Source: Mesaphorura yosii
Lineage: Eukaryota > Arthropoda > Collembola > Poduromorpha > Tullbergiidae
Assembly (NCBI GenBank): GCA_009869945.1
Contig: WIXG01000012.1
Span: forward strand, 186,001-250,000
Length of the DNA stretch: 64,000 nt
Direction of reading: 5' to 3'
Of the stretch, positions 1 to 15,694 are shown piece by piece (within the stretch, counting starts at the first letter, position 1; each line of letters begins with the position of its first letter). The notes beneath the pieces were generated by a model that was not told the origin of the DNA, ran no database searches, and saw nothing but the letters and a program-made list of their open reading frames with translations. A program made the translations under genes and the position numbers.

Positions 1-1454
1 TATTTCTCAAGTTGGACAAATTCAGGAGAAAGTCATGGAACAATTCGCCACGTCCAGTGAGGTAAAAGTCTTTGATCATTCCGAGATGTTTCGGCAAATC
101 CGTTTCGGTCAAGACAAGGTGATGCATGTCCTGGAGAAAGTAGAAGAGTATGCTATGTTAACAAAGAGAACCAATTGAGGCATAAGCTCTCTACGCTTAC
201 TTTCCCCACGGATGAAGCGATTGATTCCAATGCTTCGACCAGTTCCTCAGTTCGAAAAGTGTCGACCGGCAGTTTTTGCATGGTTTCGAAAAACTGTTTC
301 TGCTTTGTGGTAATTTCCACTTTAGTTTCTGTGAATGGTAAATACGAACTTATAGCCTTCGTAAATGAAGACAAAGCATTTAGTCCTATGGTTCTTACTA
401 TCTGAATTCTTAAGAATGCCAACGGAATTTCCAATGAACAGAATCTTCTCAACCAGGCTAACTGGGAAATGTGATGGAACAACGGAGTAATTGATCAAAT
501 AATCTTCCATTGTGTTTCTGCATCCAGCTTTCACTTCTTCCGAGTCGTCAGGATCATCCAGCGTTTTCCTTTTCTGAATAAAGAACTCTTCAAATGGGTC
601 CACAAGCGTCCCGAAAACTATCCAATTCGTGATTTGGCGATATAGCGTCCGGTTTAGCCATGGGACCAACCTGCAAACAAAACGGTAGTAGTGATGGCCA
701 CGCCTCTCTAAGAACTTTTGATTGATTTTTACCGTTGCAGATAGTCTTTCAGATGAATGTGAGAATCGTAATCGGATTTGACAAGTTCGACAATGACGCA
801 ACTACTCTTTTGCATTCGTATCTGCAAGTAACAAAAAACCGATGATTAGCATTGTCAGCGACCCTCCAGATCCACTTTCTTTCGACTAACATTTGCAATC
901 ATTTCTGTCACGACACGGAATACCGTCCTGAACGGCTCTATCTCCGCACGAACTTGAGTTAATGTCATGTACGCGTTCTTTAAGATTTCCAACTCCAAAT
1001 CAACAAGTTTCTTGACGTACACATCGACAATTTCGCGAACTCCATTGCAGACTGACCCCAAGTACAGACCCACTTCTGCATTTTTGTCGTGAACGACAAG
1101 GTCTAAAATTTTTTCACACAGGTTATAAGTAGATAAAATAACCATCATCCAACGCCTTCATTATTCATTCACGTACTGGCAATGCTTTGTTGAGACTCCA
1201 GGTAATCAGCAATCTGTTTATGCAGCGTCGCAATTTCAAGCATGTCGTTCAGGACCACGACCTCCGACGGATGGAGCAGCGGCACTTGGAGGTCCTGGCA
1301 TACCTGTTAAATGCCCTTGGCCAATTAACCTTCACTCGTTGAATACCTCACTTGCACCTACGAGAGATTAATGAATTACCTTGAATGATGCACCATCGTA
1401 GACGAAGACGTCTCCCGGAAATCCATTTAACGCAAGAATTAATTCGTGGTACAT
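1..1454 (-). CDS. TUBGCP4: Gamma-tubulin complex component 4 (partial, 3' end off window)
   Basis: GCP4 is a gamma-tubulin ring complex subunit that helps nucleate microtubules at centrosomes. The reading starts at the ATG at 1454-1452, giving MYHELILALNGFPGD, which matches the usual GCP4 start (MIHELLLALSGYPG). Exons on the minus strand are 1454-1380, 1303-1177, 1102-891, 821-733, 670-399, 328-201 and 130-1, joining in frame to about 344 residues, roughly half of a GCP4. Family landmarks are LLHPSEVVVLN, an EEFFIQK motif, FPVSLVEKILFIG and IKDFYLTGRGELFHDF, all in the expected order (GCP N-terminal Spc97/Spc98 region). The third exon uses a GTTAGT donor; reading further to a later GT brings a stop. 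The gamma-tubulin-binding C-terminal half lies outside the window. Identity is recalled from family sequence; exon limits are read directly. Confidence 0.92.
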
Positions 1455-3014
1455 TGTTCCAAGGTAGAAATTAGAGCCAATAGTGCGTGGTTAAAACCGG
1501 GAATCGAAGAACTTTCTTCCGAATTTCTACACTAAAATGCGATCAAGCACGATGCCATTGGTTTAATCATTTTGAGATCTTGATATGCAATTTCTTCGTG
1601 TCATTCATTGCTGCACTGCGAAATACGAAACGACTGTGAACAAGATGTCAGCGATTTTTAATGGAATCGTCGAATGGTGATGGAACTTTTTAGGAACTTG
1701 AGATCATAAGTTGCGATTTATTACCCGAATTGGGTTCAGTAGAACAAACACTCGAACCTGTAAAAGCTGTCAAATCTCACGAAGCGTGAGCCCGCGTAAT
1801 CCCGCATTTACCTTGAATCCTCGACTGCATGTGTGTGGCCTAAAACCTCCATCTTCAATCTCTCCACGAAGATCAAATGCAAAAATATTGCAAGGAAGTT
1901 TCCATTCAAAATGAGCACTGCTGCTGCTGCCGCATCAGCATTATTACAAAGTATCAACTCGTAGCTGTCGTAGTAGTTGGTTGGGAGCAACGTGCTCGTG
2001 GTTCGGTCCAATACGTTACGTGAAGACATGCAAAAAATTCAGTACGTACATATGTGCCATTGACACTACAAAAGTGGTAAAAGGGAAACCGAAACTCGTC
2101 ATAATCTGCAGCAGCAGAAGCAGCGCAAGTGAGTCAAGTCCAAGTCTACCGTTTGCGTTTGGAGTGATTTTTTGAATGGTGTTGGTTCATTCGTGCAATT
2201 CACAAACAGACGACAAACAGGCGACAATTGAAAAGCTGCTAACTCGGTCCGTGGGTCTTGGGCGGCTGCTGCGAGTTTAGTTAATTGCATTGTTGAGCCC
2301 GGCCAGGCCAGGTTACATCTCAGTCCAGTTGCACTTTGTGCATACGAACTGAATAAAATTCTTCGTAAGGAAGGTAGTTAGTGTATGGTAATTAGATTTA
2401 GGCAGTGCAGGCATCTGCGTTGTGCATCGTGCTCAATCTTCGAAAATTTTCCACGTTTCTCATCGAATTCGTAAACACCTCGTGGGCATTTTCTGCTCTT
2501 GTCACAGGAGTCACGTCCACCTCTAATTACTATTTGCGGTACGTGCTTTGCTGCAATACGGGTACCATCATCTAAGGAACCAACTCAGGATTTAAATTAG
2601 TGAAAGGTAAGTTGAACAATACAATAATGTCATGTTCCTTCCTGTGGTATCACCGGTTTCGACTGCAATTACTCACGAATTTGCAGTTTCGGGAGGATAT
2701 CGGAACCATATGACCGATTTATGTAACTGCTTCTTGACTGATATATTAACTTCCTTAACATCATACAGGTGCTAATTTGGAATTAATGCTGCCACTGTCA
2801 TTTTTAATTTGCAGCGAGGTCGGGCAAGAAAAGAGAAAGTAACACAACTGTCGAGTCCAGCTGCTCAGGATTCTACCTTTTCACCGGTCCCATTCATTTA
2901 CTTCGGATCGGATTGTTTTCAAGTTACTCTTCTTATCAGTAGAGTTATTAGTCCACTGGAACTTCTTTCGTCTGTCATCGTCATCACTGTGCCTTTTACA
3001 ACAAAATCCGCATC
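1455..3014. other. Divergent spacer TUBGCP4/ETF1 with ETF1 leader
   Basis: No coding gene is supported here. On the + side a likely ETF1 leader intron runs from a GTAAGT donor at 2606 to a TTTGCAG acceptor ending at 2814, so the ETF1 leader continues from 2815 to the ATG at 3015. Promoters of both genes should lie between about 1.5 and 2.5 kb. Short open frames here (for example 1711-1914 +, 1808-2029 -) have no recognisable features. Confidence 0.5.
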
Positions 3015-5786
<2,772 letters not shown>

Positions 5787-6994
5787 GCTACAAATCAAGC
5801 AGCCGTCGGCATTCACGAGAACCCTTCGGATGATTTTAACTGAGAGCATAAAAGGTAAATTAATTATACGAGCCAAGTAAGCCTGATGCCTGAACCTGAA
5901 GCCAGCCGGATGAGAAAGCTTCCAATCCAAATCCAAACCAGAATATCATTATTGCTAACTAAATATGATTGAAACACGTACACAATGTGTGAACTAATTG
6001 TAATTAATTAGAGAAGTATCTCTTACATGTTAAATAGAGTAAGTAATCTACACACATTGTTTTGGTTGGGCCTTCTCTATTTTATAATATTGTAATTTTA
6101 AGATAAAAAAAACGATCCAATGCATGATGAACGCTTTCTTGACAAAATCAGAATAACGAAAGTCAATATCAGCAAATCTTCGGCAAAGACAGGCAAATTA
6201 TGCCGCTCCTGTCGTCTTAAAGATCAACCACAAACCATACTCAACATAAAAGCTTTGTATATTTGATAATTTGAGGTAAATTAATAAACGAAAGAAAGAA
6301 AGCCTTCTATTTCATCTGTCAAAGAATCGAATTTCAAATAAATTGTCATCAAAAATGGTGAATAACACACAAAGATTTATTCATTGGATTGATTTTTACA
6401 ATTCGTGTTTAATTGTTCGTCTACAATGCAATACAATGTACAAGGTGAAATGCGCCTGGCGTCGATCATTATCCTTATATTCTTTACATCAGCAAATTGT
6501 TGACCTTTGTTCAGAAAATTCAACAACATCCTTCGGAGGAACCTGTGCTGAGTACAAAATAGTGGACTCAATACAATCGACAAAGTGACTAAAATTCTGT
6601 ACGGATGGGGACACGGAGGGCCGAGGAAAAGGGAACTCGGGGAACACGTGAGATAAAGTTGTGGATTGCAAGGCACTAAAGTAGTGGGCAAGATAACTAA
6701 AGGAACAAATCAGACACCTTGAGCATAAAAGGGACAAAACCACGGAATTCTTATTTCCAAATGATTGCCATTTACTATCGGTATGCGACTTCTTTAGAAT
6801 TGGTTCAGCTTACTTATTCTAGCGCGTCTTCAAATCAGACGTAGTGATTGAATTACTTCTTCAGGGCAATGACTGAACTAGACTTGTTTAGACTAACATT
6901 GCGGGCTGGGCGTTAAACGATAAGATAGCGAAGTGACGTGATACTACAGCTGGCATGGCTAATTTTGACTTAAATGACTTTAGTAACACTTTAG
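5787..6994. other. Convergent 3' spacer ETF1/DNAJB12
   Basis: Holds the 3' UTRs of ETF1 (+) and DNAJB12/14 (-). AATAAA signals on the + strand at 6283-6288 and 6338-6343 could end ETF1. Open frames at 6343-6588 (+) and 6377-6743 (-) look like chance. Confidence 0.5.
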
Positions 6995-8625
6995 TTAACC
7001 GTAACGTGACCGGTGGCGCAAAGATTGTAGAGCGTCACACGAAGGGAGTGCCACGTCCTTAGCTTGTTGCAGCATACTTTCATCGCCGAAATTCCTCGCC
7101 CTCCATACCATGTGTTCCTACAATGAGGAAAAACAGTTGAGAACATGAAAACAGTCACATTCAAAATGGACACGTTTCTTACCTTGTAATTACGCTGCTT
7201 AAAGCATTCGTTCCTTAGATTTGAAATGTACTCTTCTTCTATTCCGGATTCTAGTCTTCTTAGATTCCCTTGAAAGTCTGAAGAAAATGTTTCCTTCACA
7301 TAGTATGGCACATCAAGCTCAGCTGTTGCGCGCTTCACAACGTATCTAAAGAAAAAATCGGACGTGAGTGCAAATCGCTTAACGAAAATGATGCGCATTG
7401 TGAAGTTGAATACTTTAAACTTACTTTTGCGTCCTGGCTAACGAATATACCGGATCAGACACAAACAAGGAGGAAAGAAGAGTGACTATGATGAAGAATA
7501 GGATGGGCAGAATCTGAAGCGCCATCGTGGCATTTGAAGCTTCAGTTTGATTCGCACCGTCTGAAGTTGCAGACTGCCCATTCGAATAGTAAAATCGCGT
7601 TCTCCGTCTTGCACCGCCACCGCCAGTACTGTACACCGTCGTCGAAGGGAACCCGCCTCCGAAGAACATGTTGAACAATTCCTCAGCAGTCATTTCACTC
7701 TCAAACCCACGAGAGTATCCGTGCTCGTATGTTCGTGACTGCCTATGGTTGTGTGACGAGCTGACCGCGTCAGATCCATACATATCATACTGCTTACGTT
7801 TCTCGACATCGCTCAGAATCGCGAAAGCATTTCCAATAGCTGTTCAAAACAAGTGTTGACTTGAATTAGTACATATCTGTTAGTAATGAGTCAATTAGAC
7901 AATTTGTTGTACTTTCATACCTTTAAATGCTTCACCAGCACCAGGAGCCTTGTTCTTGTCTGGGTGAAACTGAAGTGCGAGTTTTCTGTACGCTTTCTTC
8001 AGGTCTGTATCAGTCGCTTCCTTCTTCACGCCAAGAATGTCGTAGTAGTCCTTCGATGCCTTTATTCTACAGGAACGCAAGAAATCTATGTTAGTGTATT
8101 CAAATTATAATTATATGGCAAATTCTCCAATTCTCTGGTCTTACTTTTTGACAGCTGCCACTTGCTCCTGTGTATATTCAGGTCCACTTGACTTGTGCGC
8201 ATTCTCAGTCTCCGTGCCTAATTAGATAATCAATTGAGTTGAATGAAATTGCATTGTTAACTGCTAATACAAATCAGTGAAATCAGTCAAATACCTCTTC
8301 CACTACTGCTGCTTGTGCTGGTTGCACTTCCTGGTCTCCTATTCCTGAAGCTGTTATCATCATTCTCCTTGTTATCTTGACCTTCCATCTTGCTTAAAGT
8401 CTCCAGCAAATCTAGGACAAGACAAGCATTTTAAATACAGTCTGTGTACTCTGTGGTACTCGTTGAGTCAAGGTCACAACACAATTTCTTACCTTTTGCC
8501 CTCTGCGTGGAATACAGTCGTTCAGCCTTATTTAAGAACTTTTCAGCTTTGGTCTTGTCTCCATTATTCATGTACTGCTGTGCCAAATCAATGCATCTCT
8601 CCGCCTCGTCCCGATTTCCTTCCAT
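6995..8625 (-). CDS. DNAJB12: ER-membrane J-domain co-chaperone, DNAJB12/DNAJB14 type
   Basis: This family of tail-anchored ER proteins recruits cytosolic Hsp70 to ER-associated degradation of membrane proteins. Exons: 8625-8493, 8411-8295, 8217-8145, 8066-7921, 7839-7425, 7345-7183 and 7117-6995, giving 389 residues. The start [16 protein letters not shown] matches the family's MESNKDEAERC; the in-frame ATGs at 8637 and 8631 are possible but less likely. A J-domain lies at about residues 111-175 with the Hsp70-activating HPD in [17 protein letters not shown] glycine/phenylalanine stretch (NMFFGGGFP) follows, then one membrane segment at about 262-284. The luminal C-terminal DUF1977-type domain has [10 protein letters not shown] and [14 protein letters not shown]. 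The last exon must be read in the frame ending SLRHRSRYG; the longer frame beside it is a shadow. DNAJB12 and DNAJB14 cannot be separated here. Confidence 0.93.
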
Positions 8626-9851
8626 GGTCATAATCAACCAGTTCTGATCTATTAAGCCCAGTTATACGAAATGAAGACTTTTGGAATTCTTCTTTATTTA
8701 ATTGTTTCCCGTGGGTCAGATCAATCAGATGAATGACATCCAAGTAAGCAATTACACACAATGACGCAATCAGCACGAACTTGACGAACAGTTTATGACC
8801 ACTGACGTGACGCTCAACAGCCTTCGGAATCACTGTTCAATTAAACCGATGAGGGTTGTTGAATTCCAGTTTCTTGTCGTTGACCCAATTTATAATTCCT
8901 GAGTTTGGTTTATCTAATCAGCTAACAACTCAGGAGTAAGATTTTGGAGTACACATTCACAATTACAAAACTTCAGACAAAATTATGTAAGAATTAAAAT
9001 TCTGTGTCGAGGTCACTAGAATAATGAAACATTAACTAGTGGCCAAATTAACTACACATACATCAGGAGACGAAGGAAGTCTGACTGTCTTGCGCTCGCC
9101 AATAAATGAAGTTGCTACCTTCACCCTTCAAGTACACGTAAGAGTAAAAGTCGTGTGCTCCCATCTGTATGCGGTCAAACCGCTCCATACCAAATACGAA
9201 AAATTCAAAGTCATCAGTTCATCTCTGCTTGAGAAATCAGTGAAACACTACTGATTAAACTAACAGCCGTGTCAGTGCTCAGTTCAGTGTCAGCGCTTAT
9301 CAGTTTCCTCTTCCCGACTATACAACGTATTCATCTCATTTAAACGCTGGGTCTTTGGATTAGTTCAACCTCATCACTCATGCGATTTAATGTGATCGAA
9401 GTTCATCATTCATCATCACATCAAAGTCAATTTCGAGCACCGTGTCGGTGTCTTTGGACTCAAGGTGACTTTTTTTCCACATGCATGTCTTTTGTTCACA
9501 TTTTCTTAGTTACTCACGTCTCACGTGTTATTCCTTTTGTTTCCAAAAGGAAAGGAATTCTGCCATCGTCATGGCCGTTTGAGTCATTAGAAACGTCTGG
9601 AAGTTTCGTACAACTCGAGGGGGTGTTCATGAGTCACCCACCTTCACGGTACACGTGTCAGTTTAGGCCAGCCCGGAGGCGACAAATACATTGCGGGTGA
9701 GTTCTTAGTTCGACGTGTATACAAGATCACATCGCTAAATGAATGTACATTATGACTAATCCTGACAGTTTTCTTCTCGTGGATACTATATTGCTTAAAG
9801 AATGGTCGTTGTTTAAACTGATTTTATGAGTGTCAATTTTTATTTGTAGAT
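8626..9851. other. Divergent spacer DNAJB12/HERC4 with HERC4 leader
   Basis: The HERC4 leader is spliced: a GTGAGT donor at 9697 and a TTTGTAG acceptor ending at 9849 leave the ATG two bases into the coding exon. On the minus strand 8588-8833 is open but has no ATG; it encodes a membrane-like helix and opens just after an acceptor-like AG (see findings). No other gene is supported. Confidence 0.45.
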
Positions 9852-12800
9852 ATGAACGAAGTAGAGCCGATGGATACAACACCACCATTAATCAACAACT
9901 TTAAACTCAACTTCATGGAGCAGTCACCATCCGTTCAGTTCATCTCCAATGACACGCCTGCGAGGAGCAGTAATGCCACGTCATATTCAATTGTTGGGAG
10001 TGCAGCTGAGAAAAAGGTGTGGGAATTTGAGAACAAATGCCGGATTACTACGCTAGCAAGTGGCGAAGGGCACGTTCTGATATTAACCGACAATGGGACA
10101 GTTTGTTCTTATGGAACAAATGATTATGGTCAGCTAGGTAATATCGCCAATCGTAAACGTCATTATTTTCTCACTAATTAAAAACTAGTACTAATTTAAA
10201 ATGTTTAACAACGTCAACATCACAGGTCATGCAGATCGGACAGCCTGCAGCGTGCCGAAAAAGGTGGAGTTCTTCGACATACTGGCAACTGAAAACATGG
10301 TGAAGGACATCACGTGCGGAAGCTGGCATTCGTTAGCCCTCACGGCTGAAGGTGATCTCTACACTTGGGGAAGCAATGAGTTTGGTACGTAAATTGCTGA
10401 CGGAGTATTAGCGAGCGCGCTTGCCAAGTATTCAAGACCTCTTCCGGTCCGTTTCAGGGCAACTCGGACTTGATTTACCTGCGGGTCAGGATATTTTCGT
10501 TACGCGTCCGAAAATGGTAAAGTCGTTAGCGTCGAAGGTAAGCCATTGACAGAGGTTAGTTACGAGCTCCGAAGCCTGCTTTTTATAAAATCATTAATGA
10601 AAACTGTATTGTAGAAAGTGGTCCAAATCAGAGCCGGACATTCGCATTCCCTCGTGCTGACAAATAGCGGTGAAATTTATTCCTTCGGCTCAAATAGCAA
10701 TGGGCAGTTGGGTCTCGGCATCTCCAAAGGCTTGTGTTTGACAAAACCTCGCTTGATTGAAATGTTCACTGGTTTTCCAGCTGCCTTGATTGAAGCAGGT
10801 GACCCTCCACATGATAGATGCTAGTCAGTGTTTGGTATACTTGAAACGCGCAGTTTGTGTAAATTAGGCGGATTCCACTCGTTCGCGCTAAGCATATCCG
10901 GTTCAGTTTTTGGTTTCGGGAAGAACAATTCTGGTCAACTCGGCGTTGGGAAAGACGGTGAAGGTGACAAGTTTCAACCCACGCAATTAGCGACACTCCG
11001 ATCACTTGGAGTCAAATACATTTCTGCAGGCCAGGAGCACACGACATTTTTAACCCATGTGAGTGCCAGTCTTGGTAGGTAGGAACAGAGAATGTGCTCT
11101 AATTACTTTACCTTGCTTGCGTCCAGGACGGTGGTGTGTTCACTTGTGGAAACGGAGAATTGGGACAACTCGGTCACAACTCGGCCTCAAACGAAGTCCT
11201 CCCAAGAAAGATTTTGGAGTTTGGCCAAGAAGTTTACCAAGTCGCATGCGGAAGCTATCACACCCTTTGCCTGACGAAAGATAAACTCTATTCGTTTGGA
11301 AGACTTGGGCAAGTTGTTGCAGGCAATCACAAAAACTCACCTATGCATGTACGCCTGCGAAATTCCTCCGGAACTAAAAATCTCTTCAGCGACCGTGAGC
11401 GTGCATGTTTCTCTTTTTCCTTTCAGGTTAATGCCTTAAGACAGCCTGTTGACTCAATTATTGCGGGCGGTGACAAATCCTTCGCGTTATTGGGCGCAAT
11501 TTGTTCGAGCAACCACACCATTGAAGCGACCCCAAGTCCGATCGATTACCGACAATATTTGTTGTCTAGCCAAGTATCAACTATAAATGACAACGTGATA
11601 AGCCTTATTTGCTCAGCTGTGGAGCCAGTTGATCAAGACATTATAACCAGAACTGAATTAATATTTTCTTCGCCTTCCGTTTGGAACAGTTCGTTCTTGC
11701 TTAAGAATAATCAGCACATCCCTTCGACGTACAAGAATATGGGAGTTGACCTGGTGGAGGTAAGAGCACATTTTCAGGACCAAGGAGCTGTTTTAATATC
11801 TTATTTTGTTCGTCAGGCTGACACTGCGCTATCCAAATTTCACAACATCAAGTCAAACGATTTGAAGGAGCTTATTGATCAAATGATAGTCAAGGATTTA
11901 TTACCGAAGCTACCGCATCAATTAATGCACGTTGAAATTCTTCGGGTGTACGTACTTTTACCTTTACTTCCGAATTTCCAGGCTGGTAAGTTATGTTCCA
12001 AATTCGAATATTCGAGTGAATGAATGTCTAGGTTACTCCGAATTCATAATTGCTCTTCGCCCAATAGGGACAAGTTCTTTACTCCCAGTCTTATTTGCCG
12101 AGCGATTACAATCCTTAAAAGAGAAATTGAGCCAAGTGGTGCTCGGATGGATGTACGACTCGCCCGTGTATCAACTGCAACGATTAATATCGATTTACAA
12201 GAGAACTATTATAATTATCATTGAGAGCAACCAAAGCCAATTAAGTGTAAGCACGGGAGAAGGGAGATCATAATTCTGACTTTAAACTTTATAACCGGTT
12301 TTATACCAAATCATCTGACACAAATATTTAATTACAGAAAGACCGAAGTCTGAGAATTTGCCTTAAACTATTAGCCGAGTTTCATTCAATGAATAGAAAT
12401 ACAAATCGATTGTCTTATCATACGTTCGCAATTCCGTCACTTCCAAGCAAGGTGAGTGAACGAAGAACAGAAGCTGGAACTTGAAGCAGAAGCTCCTTGT
12501 CAATCTACGAGCTGGCAAATGTTAATTTTATTTAATAAACATGAATCCAACGATGCGCAGGTCGATATTCGAGAAGATTACGTGAAATGGATTCAGTATC
12601 GAGGAAGCAAGGACCGAGTCCTATTTTTCTGTGATTATCCCTTCGTATTTGATGCTCAAGCCAAGACACTTTTACTGCAAGTAAGTAGATGACGTCGATG
12701 TGCCCAGGATTGTTAGAGAATGATAACAAATGCTTTCTGACTTGGTTCCCAGACTGATCAAATCCTGCAAATGAATATCGCGATGAACATGGCAGCAAGC

Positions 12801-14134
12801 CAAGTTATTCCAACACTACTCACATTTGGACCTGAAATAGCACAGCAAGTACAATACTTAACACTTCATATCAACCGTTCAAGACTAGTGCCTGATACCC
12901 TAGAGTATTTACATAATCTGACAACGGCTGACTTGAAGAAACCTTTGAGGGTAAATTGTCTCATGCACGTTTCCTCTCATGCAACATGCATCGTTTAACC
13001 TTTCGTCTTTGATTCTTTGTATCTTTTGAAGATAAAATTTATTGGCGAAGAAGCCGAAGACGCTGGCGGTGTGAAGAAAGAATTCTTTCTTCTGCTCATT
13101 CGTGAGATTCTAAATCCAAAGTACGGCATGTTCAAGGTGTATGAAGAATCCCGACTGATTTGGTTCAGCACGGTCTGTTTCGAAGACAGAATCATGTACT
13201 ACTTGATTGGCATTCTGTGCGGCTTGGCCATCTATAACTTCATTATAGTTAATTTACCGTTTCCTCTCGCACTGTACAAGAAGTTGCTGAGTGAAAAGGT
13301 TGACTTGCAAGACTTCAAAGAGCTGAACCCGACGGTCGGACGGTCGCTTGAACAACTGATGGAATACACGTAAGTTCCTAAGCTCTTTGTATCATTTTGT
13401 TGATAATTAATTTCCCAAGCTCAAGCCATTTAGTTGATTACGTGCGTATTTGCAGTGGAGATGACATTGAAGAAGTATTCGGGCTGAGCTTTGAAATAAA
13501 CGAAGAAGTATTCGAAGTGAAAGCAATTCCATTGAAACCAGACGGGTCAAAGATTCCAGTGAACCAACAAAATAAGGCTGAATTCGTTGAATTATACATC
13601 GCTCACGTTTTCAACACTTCCGCTCAGCTGCCTTTCGAAGCATTTAAAGATGGCTTCGAGCGCGTGTGCGGCGGGTCCGTACTTCCACTGTTCTATGCTC
13701 AAGAATTGCAAGCGATGGTAACTGGAAACGAAGACTACGACTGGGGTGAGCTGGAGTCAAATTGTACCTACAAAGGGGGTTACAGCGAACATGACCCAAC
13801 GATCAAACTGTTTTGGGAAGTTTTCCACGAGCTCAGTCTCGAAGAGAAGAAGCAGTTTTTGTTGTTCCTAACCGGAAGCGATAGAGTTCCAATACTTGGA
13901 ATGAAGGCTTTAAAAGTAAGTTGTAAGACATTTTGAACCAATTGTGGGCAAGGCGGATAATTTTTGTGTTTCCTTTCGCAGATTTGTATTCAAGCAACGA
14001 CTGACGAGAAATTCTTACCATCGGCTCATACATGCTTCAATCTTCTGGACCTTCCTCGGTACCAGACGAAAGAAAGATTGCGGTATAAACTACTTCAAGC
14101 CATTCAGCACAATGAAGGTTTCTCTCTGGTGTGA
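9852..14134 (+). CDS. HERC4: HECT E3 ubiquitin ligase with RCC1 repeats (HERC4-like)
   Basis: Small HERC proteins join an RCC1-type propeller, which binds partners, to a HECT ubiquitin ligase domain. Fifteen exons: 9852-10137, 10226-10384, 10458-10537, 10615-10798, 10868-11058, 11127-11348, 11427-11759, 11817-11985, 12032-12246, 12338-12451, 12561-12680, 12753-12950, 13032-13369, 13456-13915 and 13982-14134, giving 1073 residues (human HERC4 about 1057). RCC1 repeats cover roughly residues 65-400 ([59 protein letters not shown]). The HECT domain covers about 740-1073, with [28 protein letters not shown] and the catalytic Cys near residue 1041 in [12 protein letters not shown]. The N-terminal 65 residues replace the first RCC1 blade of vertebrate HERC4. 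Exon 5 must use the acceptor at 10867; the upstream AG leads to a stop. Confidence 0.95.
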
Positions 14135-14815
14135 CCATTGTTCATTCAGTCGAAACAGAAAATCCTGCTTGGGTGCTGGAGACAGGCAGTAGCGCTCCTG
14201 TCCAAAAGGTTCAGAATTGTAACAAAATTCAAGATTCGTATGCATTGTCTAGTGGACATTTTTTAGAAAGAGTGTCCATAAATAACTCTTTATTTTAGCA
14301 AGTACCACGTAAGCACGAGTAACATTTGTTGTTATAACGGTCAAAAAGGCTATGCACAAGGTCGAAACTGAGTACCTAACCTGGAATTTCTAACTTTCTC
14401 TAATCATTAAATAGGAACCTTATTTTTATCCTCTTCGGTAACTTGATTTATACGACAGCATGGACTTAACATTAAATACAAATGAATAACACTAGCTGAA
14501 GTCGCTTAAATGTTGCTGTTGCATTAACCAGAATTGAATAAGTCGATTTTACTTGGAATGTCAGGCTTCAGCGCGCAAATTCTGCTTAACCTGAGATAGT
14601 TTTATGTTCGCTGCATACATTTCCGGTTTGCCTTCCACTTGTGCTTTACTAGGCATTGGTCGAGTTAAATAGTTGAAGTAGTAAATTAAATTGATTTTAG
14701 ACCAAGCAATAAAATAGTAGGCGTATTGAATATTCGTCATACTCGAAAAGTTGTAACAATCATTCAATTCGTCGTGATTTTGGGAATCTAAATCGAATCG
14801 TAATATCGTAAAGTG
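14135..14815. other. Convergent 3' spacer HERC4/ACBD6
   Basis: Holds the 3' ends of HERC4 (+) and ACBD6 (-). A 68-codon open frame at 14561-14767 (-) has a mixed aromatic/basic composition, and I do not recognise it; it probably lies in the ACBD6 3' UTR. No RNA gene or repeat is evident. Confidence 0.4.
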
Positions 14816-15694
14816 CTAGTCTTCTTCCAGCTTATCCCGCAGCAGTCTTACAAGGTCGACGTGATCACATGTGATGGCGTAGTCCAGAGCAGTCTCACCG
14901 TCAAAGTCGGGGATGTTTGGGTTTGAGCCATGACGCAGGAGCAGTTGGCAAAGTTCTGCATGACCTCGGTCAACGCTCCAATGCAAAAGAGTCAGTCCCT
15001 CGCTGTCTTGTACGTTTGGGTCATTTTTCTGCGAGAAAGTGGTGCGATTTTTGACCAGAATTTATTACAGTTCTCATCCGGATCTGAAAATGAGGCTTAG
15101 CTTACCCCGTGCTCCAGCCACTTTTCCACCGACCCCAAATCATTGTCCTTCACCCACGTGAAAACGTGACTAAATTCATTCTCAGCATCCGCGTTGGGTT
15201 CATCCGGCATCATTGCGAATGAGGACACAGCATTTCCTCCCATCACCGACGAATTCGTCTTCGAACTCGAACTGCACGCTCCCACCTCCTCCGGAGTCCA
15301 CGAGTAACTCTCCTTCACAATTTCAATGTACTTTGTCATGGCTTCAGCCTTTGAGAGATCTGAGACTTTTGTCCAAGCGGACCATTTTGCACGCCCTTTC
15401 TGATCCAGCAGTCCTGCCAATGGCCAATGAACTCATTCCAGTCATTTCATAGATCAGTACTGATTTACTTAATTGCAATTCTTACACACCTGGCTTGGGT
15501 TCTTTGCACTTCCCAATCGTTGATGCTTTGTACAGCCCATAAATTGAGAGCATGACATGCGACGCCAACTTAACGCCATCGGGCTTCACTGTCTCACTTT
15601 GAACTTGCTGAACGGCTTGATTAAACTGAAGCTTGAGTACTTGATCCACTGATGTGCCTTCGTCCGAATCCGAACTGAAGCCATCGTCGGACAT
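14816..15694 (-). CDS. ACBD6: Acyl-CoA-binding domain protein with ankyrin repeats (ACBD6-like)
   Basis: ACBD6 binds long-chain acyl-CoA and, in other animals, supports protein N-myristoylation. Three exons: 15694-15490, 15413-15106 and 15028-14816, giving 241 residues (human 282). The acyl-CoA-binding domain covers about residues 18-105, with LYKASTIGKCKEPKPG and KWSAWTKVSDLSKAEAM, including the family's Y-K and KW.AW landmarks. Two ankyrin repeats follow, in EGLTLLHWSVDRGHAELCQ and GETALDYAITCDHVDLVRL, after which the protein stops quickly, so its C-terminal tail is shorter than in vertebrates. I chose the ATG that gives MSDDGFSSDSDEG; the frame stays open upstream to another start near 15778. 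The gene is divergent from METTL6 with a 468-base gap. Confidence 0.9.

Noticed and set aside
863-890. Longer third exon of TUBGCP4 ending in VSRKKVDLEG
   Set aside because: That end shifts the frame and brings a stop in the next exon; the GTTAGT donor after 891 keeps frame and aligns with GCP4.
10799-10860. HERC4 acceptor at ACGCGCAG before TTTGTG
   Set aside because: It leads to an in-frame TAG within a few codons; the next AG (10866-10867) restores the RCC1 motif [11 protein letters not shown].
14561-14767. Small 68-codon frame as a separate gene
   Set aside because: No recognised domain, no splice or promoter signs; it lies in a convergent 3' region and may be UTR.
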